The notes beneath the pieces are model-generated. The model searched no databases. It was not told where the DNA came from and was given only the letters and a program-made list of their open reading frames with translations. Both the position numbers and the translations under genes were made by a program. This document shows, piece by piece, positions 6,530 through 11,763 of a DNA stretch of 11,763 bases. The DNA is from JAWLFY01 sp964462125 (GTDB lineage: Bacteria > Planctomycetota > Planctomycetia > Pirellulales > Pirellulaceae): assembly GCA_964462125.1 (NCBI GenBank), contig CAYWXT010000180.1, forward strand, positions 1 to 11,763, read 5' to 3'. Within the stretch, counting starts at the first letter, position 1; every line of letters begins with the position of its first letter.

Positions 6530-7483
6530 ATGAAAAGCGAACGACGGCACGAACTCCAAGAAAACGAACTCGCCGCCTACCTGGGGCGGATCAATGCGGC
6601 GATCGAACCCTATGCCAAGCTGATCATGATCGCGATTGGGGGGGTCCTGCTGGCGGTGATCGCCCTGGGAGTCTATCAGGCTCGATCGTCGGAGGATCGA
6701 AGCGATTCCACCTTCCGGCTGATCCGGGCCGCCAAGGCCGGAAACGTCGAAGAACTCGCGCTGGTTGCCGAGCAATATCCCAACACCGCTGCCGCCGCCT
6801 GGGCCAGGCTGTACCAGGCGGACCACGACATGTCCCAAGGCATGATGGCGCTGTTCAGTAGCCGCAGCGAGGCGGAAGCCCTGTTCGAACAAGCGAGCGA
6901 TAACTACCGCAAGGCGCTGGAGGGGACCGACGAGCCGGTGATCCGCTCCCGCGCCAACTTCGGGCTCGCCAGGATTGCCGAAGCCCTCGGTAAGACCGAT
7001 GATGCAATCGGGCATTATGAACTGTCCGAGGCGGCGAATGAGTCCGATGCCATGGTCGAGAAAGCCCGAGAAAGGATCGAGTCGCTCTCCGAAGATCGCA
7101 CTCAAGATTTTCTCGCCTGGTTCGGCGAACAGGACTTCGCCCCCGCCGACCCAGCCATGCCTCCCGCCCTCCCCGACGAAGACTCCCTCCCCGGGGCACC
7201 CGATGTCGACTTCCAAGATCTCGATTTCACCCCGCCTGGGCTTGATCCAACCACACCCACCGACGAACCCGAGCCCACCGACGAGCCTGAACCCACAGAC
7301 GAGCCCGAACCCACGGACGAGCCCGAACCCACAGACGAGCCTGAGCCCACCGACGAGCCTGAGCCCACCGACGAACCTGAGCCGAAAGACGAGCCCGAAC
7401 CCACGGACGAGGAGAACGTCGGGACCGCCGCCGATGGCGAGTCGGTTGACGAAGCTGGGGACGAGGTTGACGGCGATACGTGA
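6530..7483 (+). CDS. YfgM-like membrane-anchored TPR protein with acidic Pro-rich repeat tail
   Basis: This 317-aa protein resembles YfgM, an inner-membrane protein with a periplasmic tetratricopeptide-like domain. A charged N-terminus (1-28) precedes one membrane helix (29-49, LIMIAIGGVLLAVIALGVYQ at 31-50). Helical repeats follow: a pair around 60-125, with EQYPNTAAAAWARLYQADHD at 81-100, and another at about 116-185, with NYRKALEG and ARIAEALGKTDDAIGHYE. After 200 the chain becomes acidic and Pro-rich, ending in TDEPEP repeats at 244-291. In E. coli YfgM works with the SecYEG translocon and envelope chaperones; that role is only suggested here. GAGGT at 6514-6518 is a plausible ribosome binding site, 11 bases before ATG. 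The stop overlaps the rluD start (GTGA), so both are probably co-translated. Confidence 0.8.
   Translation: MKSERRHELQENELAAYLGRINAAIEPYAKLIMIAIGGVLLAVIALGVYQARSSEDRSDSTFRLIRAAKAGNVEELALVAEQYPNTAAAAWARLYQADHDMSQGMMALFSSRSEAEALFEQASDNYRKALEGTDEPVIRSRANFGLARIAEALGKTDDAIGHYELSEAANESDAMVEKARERIESLSEDRTQDFLAWFGEQDFAPADPAMPPALPDEDSLPGAPDVDFQDLDFTPPGLDPTTPTDEPEPTDEPEPTDEPEPTDEPEPTDEPEPTDEPEPTDEPEPKDEPEPTDEENVGTAADGESVDEAGDEVDGDT
7259..7414 (+). repeat. 18-bp coding tandem repeat (TDEPEP hexapeptide)
   Basis: Eight full 18-base units lie at 7259-7402, followed by a 12-base partial unit. They encode seven copies of TDEPEP, one KDEPEP (unit 8) and TDEE. Units differ only at third codon positions, apart from the T to K change and the last partial unit. 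This suggests selection on the protein sequence, and the array may vary in length by slippage. Confidence 0.95.
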
Positions 7484-8547
7484 GCTCCAGAGGGGACGGC
7501 CCGAACTTTCGTGACGACGCGGTTGGCGACGATGAGAATGCCTGCCCGGAGGTCACCCCAGGTGCCAAGGGAGAGCTCGTTCGCGAGACCGTCGTTCCGG
7601 AGGCTTCAGACGGCCAACGCATCGATCTGTTTCTGACCCACGTGTGTGACGGGTACAGCCGCTCGCAAATACGCCAGGCGGTGCAGGAGGAGGGCTGTGA
7701 GGTTGACCGGTGCGTGGTCCGGCCAAGTTACCGCATTCGGGCAGGACAGCAGATCCGGTTCCGATTGCCAGCTCCACCCAGTGACGACACGGTGCCGGAG
7801 AACATCCCCCTGGATATCTTGTTCGAGGACGATGGGATGGTCGTCGTCAACAAGCCTGCTGGGATGGTCGTGCATCCGGCCCGAGGGAATTGGACGGGAA
7901 CGCTGACCAGCGCCCTGGCCTACCGGTTCCGATCCCTTTCCGACGTTGGGGGACCGACCCGTCCAGGGATCATCCACCGGCTCGACCGGGACACCAGCGG
8001 CGTGATCGTGGTCGCAAAAACAAACGCCGTTCACATGGACTTGGCCGACCAGTTCCACGACCGGGATGTGGAAAAGGAATACTTTGCGATCACGGCCGGA
8101 CGGATCGACCACGACCGCGACCTGATCGAGGCGCCGATCGGGCGGCACCCCTACCAGCGTGACAAGCAGGCGATCCGCGCCGGGGACCGCACCAGCAGGC
8201 CGGCGTCAACGTTCTATGAAGTGATCGCCCGGCACGGCCGGTTCACCCAAGTGCACCTGCGGCCGAAAACGGGACGCACGCACCAGATCCGAGTGCATCT
8301 CACCCACATCGGCGCCCCGATCCTCTGCGACCGGCTCTACGCCGGCCATGCGGAACTGCACCGCTCCGCCCTGACCGGTCACGCGACCGGCTCGGACGAC
8401 CCCGTCATTCTGCAGCGACAAGCCCTCCACGCACGACGGCTGACCTTCCGTCACCCTCAAACCGGCCAGCCGATGACCTTCGAGGCTCCCCTTCCAGCGG
8501 ACCTGCAGGGAGTCATCGACCTGCTGGATTCTGGAATCGACGGCTGA
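7480..8547 (+). CDS. rluD: RluD-type 23S rRNA pseudouridine synthase
   Basis: This 355-aa cytoplasmic enzyme converts uridine to pseudouridine in RNA. The first 35 residues are acidic and not conserved. An S4 RNA-binding domain follows (about 44-97: GQRIDLFLTHVCDGYSRSQI, with EGCEVDRCVV). The catalytic domain has the RluA-family motif HRLDRDTSG at 166-174, where Asp169 should be the nucleophile. It also has LFEDDGMVVVNKPAGMVVHP at 114-133, GRTHQIRVH at 265-273 and ILCDRLY at 281-287. The VVHPxxGN motif (130-137) is closer to RluD, which modifies helix 69 of 23S rRNA, than to RluC, where HGGSG is usual; the exact target is inferred. The start is a GTG overlapping the stop of the YfgM-like gene (GTGA); GAGG at 7463-7466 is far away, so translation is probably coupled. 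The length is normal for the family. Confidence 0.93.
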   Translation: MSSRGDGPNFRDDAVGDDENACPEVTPGAKGELVRETVVPEASDGQRIDLFLTHVCDGYSRSQIRQAVQEEGCEVDRCVVRPSYRIRAGQQIRFRLPAPPSDDTVPENIPLDILFEDDGMVVVNKPAGMVVHPARGNWTGTLTSALAYRFRSLSDVGGPTRPGIIHRLDRDTSGVIVVAKTNAVHMDLADQFHDRDVEKEYFAITAGRIDHDRDLIEAPIGRHPYQRDKQAIRAGDRTSRPASTFYEVIARHGRFTQVHLRPKTGRTHQIRVHLTHIGAPILCDRLYAGHAELHRSALTGHATGSDDPVILQRQALHARRLTFRHPQTGQPMTFEAPLPADLQGVIDLLDSGIDG

Positions 8548-8587
8548 TCGTTTTGTTCGCATTTGCGCGATTGTTCCAAAGTTGACG

Positions 8588-8637
8588 GTCGTTTGGGCCG
8601 ATAACGACTCATGTGACCGACTGGCTGCCTTGGCAGC
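8588..8637 (+). other. Two small inverted repeats after rluD
   Basis: GTCGTT at 8588-8593 pairs with AACGAC at 8603-8608 (9-base loop), and GCTGC at 8624-8628 pairs with GCAGC at 8633-8637 around CTTG. Neither is followed by a T-run, so they are not canonical rho-independent terminators. They could still slow or end rluD transcription. The evidence is pairing only. Confidence 0.3.
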
Positions 8638-8659
8638 GAGCCGACCTCGACCGGCATGG

Positions 8660-8688
8660 TTGACGGCCCCGTTCCCGTTTCCTACACT
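8660..8688 (+). promoter_or_regulatory. Sigma-70 type promoter of the HU-family gene
   Basis: TTGACG at 8660-8665 and TACACT at 8683-8688 are separated by 17 bp. The -35 hexamer is identical to that of the promoter at 6443. Transcription should start near 8695, leaving a leader of about 70 bases before the GTG at 8768. Confidence 0.65.
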
Positions 8689-8756
8689 TGCCTCGCGGTT
8701 AAGTTGAAAGCGGCAAAGGGTTTACAACAATCGTCACCGGTTCGAATCGGGGCGGC

Positions 8757-8761
8757 AGGAG
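8757..8761 (+). promoter_or_regulatory. Ribosome binding site of the HU-family gene
   Basis: AGGAG ends six bases before GTG at 8768-8770. It decides the GTG start, since no ATG lies in frame at the right place. Confidence 0.8.
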
Positions 8762-8767
8762 TCACGC

Positions 8768-9154
8768 GTGACCAAAAAAGACATCGTGCGAACGATCTCC
8801 GAAGAGGTCGGGCTGACTCAACAGCAGACAAAGGAAATTGTCCAAAGGACGTTTGACGCGATCATCGATTCTCTCGTGCGGGAAAATCGGATCGAGTTGC
8901 GGAACTTCGGCGTTTTCGAGGTCAAGCCGCGGGCGGCTCGCAAGGCGCGGAACCCACGGACCGGCCAACAGGTGAATGTTCCACGGAAGTACGTGGTGAC
9001 CTTCAAGCCAGGCAAGCACATGGAGGCTCGCGTTCGGGAACTCGACGATTCGCCGGGTGATCCGGAGCTTCCCCCAGAGGCACCGGCCGGCTCGGATCCG
9101 TCCGAGGGACCGGATGCGTCCCCGCGGCCGATCGGCCGCTGGGACCAGCCGTAA
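8768..9154 (+). CDS. HU/IHF-family nucleoid DNA-binding protein with acidic C-terminal extension
   Basis: This 128-aa protein has a normal HU/IHF fold over residues 1-92: the helical dimer core (TKKDIVRTISEEVGLTQQQT at 2-21, then AIIDSLVRENRIELRNFGVF at 31-50) and the DNA-gripping arm (VKPRAARKARNPRTGQQVNV at 52-71). Pro63 in RNPRTG is the residue expected to intercalate in the minor groove. It should bind and bend DNA as a dimer and help to organise the nucleoid. Residues 93-128 form an extra tail rich in Asp, Glu, Pro and Ser (DDSPGDPELPPEAP at 93-106); classical HU is about 90 aa. The GTG start follows a good ribosome binding site. The small lipoprotein gene lies 75 bases downstream and may share the transcript. 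IHF and HU subtypes cannot be separated from the sequence alone. Confidence 0.95.
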   Translation: MTKKDIVRTISEEVGLTQQQTKEIVQRTFDAIIDSLVRENRIELRNFGVFEVKPRAARKARNPRTGQQVNVPRKYVVTFKPGKHMEARVRELDDSPGDPELPPEAPAGSDPSEGPDASPRPIGRWDQP

Positions 9155-9216
9155 AACCGAGATCGACCCACTGCACCGATTCAAGCGACTGGCCAAGGCC
9201 GGTCCAGACCGTTCAC

Positions 9217-9221
9217 GGAGG
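9217..9221 (+). promoter_or_regulatory. Ribosome binding site of the small lipoprotein gene
   Basis: GGAGG ends eight bases before the ATG at 9230. This strong match shows that the short gene is translated and not a chance frame. Confidence 0.85.
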
Positions 9222-9229
9222 AACGTTCG

Positions 9230-9448
9230 ATGCGACGCCTGATGCAACTGACACTCCTGGCCGTCTGCCTGACCAGCACGGTTGGCTGCTTCGTACCGAT
9301 CTACTCCGCCCGTCCCGAGCGGCGGGTGCAGCAGTTGCTTTTCACCTCGGAGGATCTGCGGTCGTTGGTCGACGAGTGGGAGCGGTTCTGGTTTCTCGAC
9401 TCGCCCAGCCACATGACGCCGATCCGGACCCACGGCGGAATCTTCTAA
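9230..9448 (+). CDS. Small probable lipoprotein, function unknown
   Basis: This 72-aa protein has a signal peptide of lipoprotein type: basic MRRLMQ, hydrophobic LTLLAVCLTS, then TVGC with Cys20 as the likely lipidated residue. Thr at -3 is less usual than Leu, so the lipobox is acceptable but not perfect. The mature part (about 52 residues) is short and polar, with RPERRVQQLLFTSEDLRSLV (28-47), an aromatic WERFWFLDSPSH (50-61) and RTHGGIF at the end. I recall similar short planctomycete proteins sharing the W.R.WFLD and RTHGG ending, but cannot confirm this here. A strong ribosome binding site supports expression, and the gene follows HU by 75 bases. No function can be assigned; a structural or regulatory envelope role is only a guess. 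Confidence 0.8.
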   Translation: MRRLMQLTLLAVCLTSTVGCFVPIYSARPERRVQQLLFTSEDLRSLVDEWERFWFLDSPSHMTPIRTHGGIF

Positions 9449-9516
9449 CGCCGCGAAACCCGCTGCGAGTTCCGCGACCAGGGCGTCACAGCGCTCGCCG
9501 ACGGCGCGATCGTCCC

Positions 9517-11076
9517 CTAGACCTTGTCGGCGGAGGGGCACTCGAACCCAGGGCGGTACTCACGGGTGAGCAGCGCATTGGCCGCCTCATTGTTGGTGAA
9601 GCGTTCGGCCTTCGGATCGAATTCCAGGTACGGTCCGAGCGAAAGCGGAGTCTTGGCCAGATCGACTCCGTTGTCCCTCAAGTGCTGCACGGTGCGCTCC
9701 AGGGTCGCACCGTCGTCGTCGAGGCTACTGATCTTGCCAATGGCCTGAGCGATGTCGTCCGGCGACGCCTCGTTGTCTTCTCCCAGGTAATACGAAACGT
9801 TCCCCAGGTGGCTGACACCGGCGGAGTGGTGCCCGGTCAGGGCGTCGGCGTGCAGCGATCCGGTGTCGCGGGAGACGCAGGCGTCGAGGAAGTTGCCGAA
9901 GTGATCATCGTTGAGGTTGATCTTGCCGGCCTCCAGGTCGCCGTACTTCCCGTCCCGTGGCGTCCGGTGACTGAACTCGCGGATCACGTTCATGTCGCGG
10001 TCGTAAGCCACGCACCGGTTGTAGCTGGTTTGCACCAGGTAACCGTCGGCGCCGTAGAAGACGACACCAATTTTGTTGCCGCGGGTGGATTGGAACAGCT
10101 TGTTCAGTTCCGTATCGGCCGAATCGTCGACGCCCAAACCGCGGGTTTCAAAAACGATGCATTTGTCGCCGTAGTCGTAGATGGAGACCTCGGTGTTGGC
10201 GGTGTCTCCGGCGTCGACGTAGGAGGGATCGTTTCGTTCGGCTTTGTACCCCAACCGCCCGCCGTAGCTGATGATGGCTTGGGGATGGCGATCGACGCCC
10301 AGGCCCCAGCGGGCGATGTCGGTCTGGTGCGGCCCTTGGTTCCCCAGGTCACCGTTTCCGTAGTGCCGTTGCCAGTGCCAGTCGTAGTGGAATCTCGGCC
10401 GCGTCAGCTTGGGATCGGTGAAGGTCGCCGGACCGCTCCAAAGCTCGAAGTCGACCTGCGGCGGGATCGGATAGTCGCCCAAGGCGCCGATCGACTTGCG
10501 GCGTTTGTAGCAGAGTCCGCGTGCGAACTTGACTTCGCCGATACCACCTTCGGCCAAGAAGCTGACGGCGTCGATGCAGGCGGTGCTGCTGCGGCACTGC
10601 GTTCCGGTCTGGAACATCCGCCCATGTTTTTCCGCGGCGGCGACCAACGCTCGGCCCTCGTCGATGTTGTGACTGATCGGCTTTTCGATGTACACGTCCT
10701 TGCCCGCCTGCATCGCCCAGACGCCCATCAAGGCATGCCAATGGTTGGGCGTCGCACAGCTCATAATTTCGACGTCGTCATGGTCCAGCGCCTCGCGAAC
10801 ATCCTTCACGACCGCGGGGCGTTTGCCCTGCATCTTGGCGACCTGTTCGGCGCGGCGGTAACCGACGCTTTCGTCGATATCGATCAGCACCGCGATGTGG
10901 GTGCGGGGGTCACGGTGGAAGGCGTCCAAGTGCGAGCCGCCGCGGCCGTTGAGGCCCGCGACCGCCACGCCATACGTTTCATTCGGACTCTGAGCGTGGC
11001 CGATCCGGGTGGAAGCGGCGGCTACGGTGGCGGCGGACAGACCAAGGGTAAATTGGCGGCGATTCAGGCGGGGCAT
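9517..11076 (-). CDS. Tat-exported Gfo/Idh/MocA family oxidoreductase
   Basis: This 519-aa protein starts with a twin-arginine signal (NRRQFTLGLSAATVAAASTR, 5-24, cleavage after about GHAQ at 29), so a folded, cofactor-loaded enzyme should be exported. The Rossmann part has GLNGRGG (41-47) for NAD(P), the acidic DIDES turn after strand two (66-70) and ATPNHWH (108-114). Next comes EKPISHN (131-137), where the Lys of EKP is a conserved active-site residue in this family. The second domain carries YDWHWQRHYGNGDLGNQGPH (231-250) and QTDIARWGLG (251-260), typical of the large planctomycete subgroup. The substrate is probably a sugar or polyol derivative but cannot be named. The ATG at 11076 is chosen because the Tat signal begins there; the frame stays open to 11223 without a plausible N-terminus. 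AAGGA lies about 11 bases upstream. It stands alone and ends convergently to the lipoprotein gene. Confidence 0.93.
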   Translation of the reverse strand: MPRLNRRQFTLGLSAATVAAASTRIGHAQSPNETYGVAVAGLNGRGGSHLDAFHRDPRTHIAVLIDIDESVGYRRAEQVAKMQGKRPAVVKDVREALDHDDVEIMSCATPNHWHALMGVWAMQAGKDVYIEKPISHNIDEGRALVAAAEKHGRMFQTGTQCRSSTACIDAVSFLAEGGIGEVKFARGLCYKRRKSIGALGDYPIPPQVDFELWSGPATFTDPKLTRPRFHYDWHWQRHYGNGDLGNQGPHQTDIARWGLGVDRHPQAIISYGGRLGYKAERNDPSYVDAGDTANTEVSIYDYGDKCIVFETRGLGVDDSADTELNKLFQSTRGNKIGVVFYGADGYLVQTSYNRCVAYDRDMNVIREFSHRTPRDGKYGDLEAGKINLNDDHFGNFLDACVSRDTGSLHADALTGHHSAGVSHLGNVSYYLGEDNEASPDDIAQAIGKISSLDDDGATLERTVQHLRDNGVDLAKTPLSLGPYLEFDPKAERFTNNEAANALLTREYRPGFECPSADKV

Positions 11077-11221
11077 GCGAGGTGGGTCCTTCGAGGCAAG
11101 GTGTTTCGAATGAGTAATCGGGAATGAGAGACCAAGGGGGTCCGTGGACGCCGCGAACCCGAGGGGTCCGCAACCGTAACGATCGCATCCGCAGCCCAAG
11201 GTCACCCTTTTCCAAACCGTC

Positions 11222-11227
11222 ATTATG
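11222..11227 (-). promoter_or_regulatory. Possible -10 box for the oxidoreductase gene
   Basis: The minus strand reads CATAAT, matching five of six bases of the -10 consensus. Initiation near 11215 would give a leader of about 139 bases. There is no clear -35 box. Low confidence. Confidence 0.25.
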
Positions 11228-11288
11228 CCACAAACCGTCCCGGCTCGCAGCCTTTCCCTGCCGAAGTTAATCCCAAACGGGGTGGATC

Positions 11289-11347
11289 GAAATTTGCTAT
11301 CATTAGAGAATGCTCTGGCGGAGGCTTTGGCTCTGGCAGCAAATTTC
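11289..11347. repeat. 10-bp perfect inverted repeat with an internal 8-bp direct repeat
   Basis: GAAATTTGCT at 11289-11298 is the exact reverse complement of AGCAAATTTC at 11338-11347, with 39 bases between. Inside, GCTCTGGC occurs at 11312-11319 and 11330-11337, 18 bases apart. The arms are AT-rich in a GC-rich context. This may be an operator pair, a stem of a small RNA or the ends of a very small element. Confidence 0.6.
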
Positions 11348-11356
11348 TGACAGAGC

Positions 11357-11385
11357 GTAAAGTGCCGTGCCCCCCCGACCTTTAC
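11357..11385. repeat. 6-bp inverted repeat around a C-run
   Basis: GTAAAG at 11357-11362 pairs with CTTTAC at 11380-11385 around a 17-base loop containing seven C. There is no following T-run in either direction. A stem this short may be chance. Confidence 0.35.
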
Positions 11386-11485
11386 CCACCTGATGATCCC
11401 GCTTAGGGAAGCCGAGCCAATGATTGCGAACGCTCAACGGCCACCTGCAACCGCCCCCTCCCGCATCGCTTTCCTCCACGCCCTG

Positions 11486-11517
11486 GCAACACGAATCGCA
11501 TCAGCAACACGAGTCGC
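11486..11517. repeat. Imperfect 14-bp direct repeat, 18-bp period
   Basis: GCAACACGAATCGC at 11486-11499 and GCAACACGAGTCGC at 11504-11517 differ at one base. They lie just beyond the stop of the partial gene on the minus strand. No function is evident. Confidence 0.6.
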
Positions 11518-11545
11518 GTCGACCATCGGGATCGCCGCACCAATG

Positions 11546-11763
11546 TCAGAACCCGTGTGGCGAACTACCAGCCGCCACGATCCGGAACACCGGGTCCGCG
11601 GCCTGTAACAGCTTCCCCATCAACCGCGGTGGGTAGTCCTCCTGCATGGCGATGAACTCCTCGACGAGCGCGGCGGCTTCGGGTGTGGTGTGCCCGGCCA
11701 GGGCGGCCTCGAGCCAGCGGCTCGGGAAGAAGATGTCGCCGGTGTCGCGGATCTCCCGCAACC
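11546..11763 (-). CDS. C-terminal end of a larger protein, possibly M1-type aminopeptidase
   Basis: The frame is open from the right edge (11763) to a TGA at 11546-11548, so only about 72 C-terminal residues are visible and the real start is outside. The sequence reads REIRDTGDIFFPSRWLEAAL, then AGHTTPEAAALVEEFI, AMQEDYPPRLMGKLLQAADP and VFRI, then a short variable tail. It looks alpha-helical. The pattern of FFP.RWL.A.L.GH, AA..V..F, YPPRL..K.LQAAD and FR resembles, from memory, the C-terminus of large bacterial M1 zinc aminopeptidases with a HEAT-like end domain. The zinc-binding HExxH motif would lie outside the window, so this cannot be tested here. That it is a real gene end is fairly sure; the enzyme name is tentative. 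Confidence 0.6.
   Translation of the reverse strand, partial: LREIRDTGDIFFPSRWLEAALAGHTTPEAAALVEEFIAMQEDYPPRLMGKLLQAADPVFRIVAAGSSPHGF

Larger units (their letters stand above)
11077..11545. other. Long intergenic gap with repeats, no convincing gene
   Basis: I see no protein gene with both a ribosome binding site and family motifs in these 469 bases. Parts that stand out are a CATAAT box on the minus strand at 11222-11227, inverted repeats at 11289-11347 and 11357-11385, a run of seven C at 11371-11376 with the base before it, and an imperfect direct repeat at 11486-11517. Open frames on the plus strand at 11393-11636 run into the antisense of the next gene and look like chance. Confidence 0.6.

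Noticed and set aside
7102..7404. Minus-strand frame encoding SVGSGS repeats
   Set aside because: It is only the reverse reading of the TDEPEP coding repeat.
8690..8762. tRNA-like stretch with GGTTCGAATC before the HU gene
   Set aside because: The T-loop-like sequence caught the eye, but the T-stem pairs badly and no acceptor or anticodon arm can be formed around it.
9449..9516. CGCCG/CGGCG inverted repeat between the lipoprotein and oxidoreductase genes as a bidirectional terminator
   Set aside because: Only one base separates the arms and no T-run follows, so it cannot form a normal terminator hairpin.
9376..11127. A 583-codon open frame on the plus strand
   Set aside because: It runs antisense to the oxidoreductase, whose Tat signal and Gfo/Idh/MocA motifs are clear. 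The antisense translation has no recognisable domain; long mirror frames are common in GC-rich genes.
11393..11636. Two overlapping plus-strand frames of 70-71 codons
   Set aside because: They run into the antisense of the edge gene, have no good ribosome binding site, and their Ala/Thr/Ser-rich sequence reflects the direct repeat.

Overview
The window looks like chromosomal DNA from a high-GC planctomycete, probably of the Pirellulaceae/Rhodopirellula type. This rests on gene content recognised from memory: a Tat-exported Gfo/Idh/MocA oxidoreductase, a PAC2-family protein, an HU protein with a long tail, a tiny lipoprotein, and an ABC-2 exporter cassette with an unusual membrane-anchored partner. 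No search could be run. I see no rRNA, tRNA, CRISPR array, transposase or phage gene.

Left part (1-1274, + strand): the C-terminal end of a LolD/MacB-type ABC ATPase, then a PAC2-domain protein with its own ribosome binding site and a -10-like box.

Centre-left (1261-6297, - strand): four genes read leftwards, namely a small two-helix membrane protein, a 693-aa exported and membrane-anchored protein with a GATase-like region, an ABC ATPase, and an ABC-2 permease of about 12 helices. Each of the three junctions is the same 4-base ATGA overlap, so the genes are very probably translated as a coupled set and build one membrane complex. The substrate is unknown. The last gene overlaps the convergent PAC2 gene by 14 bases.

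Centre-right (6443-9448, + strand): a divergent promoter (TTGACG, 18 bp, TATACT) drives a YfgM-like membrane-anchored protein ending in TDEPEP hexapeptide repeats. It overlaps by GTGA with an RluD-type 23S rRNA pseudouridine synthase. A second promoter (TTGACG, 17 bp, TACACT) precedes an HU/IHF-family DNA-binding protein with an acidic, proline-rich tail, followed by a 72-aa lipoprotein.

Right part (9517-11763, - strand): a Tat-signal Gfo/Idh/MocA oxidoreductase, then a gap of about 470 bp holding inverted and direct repeats, then the C-terminal end of a gene running off the edge, possibly an M1-type aminopeptidase.

Most of the window is ordinary housekeeping-type gene content. The best candidate for something not well described is the four-gene exporter cassette; the repeat-bearing gap at 11289-11385 is a weaker second.
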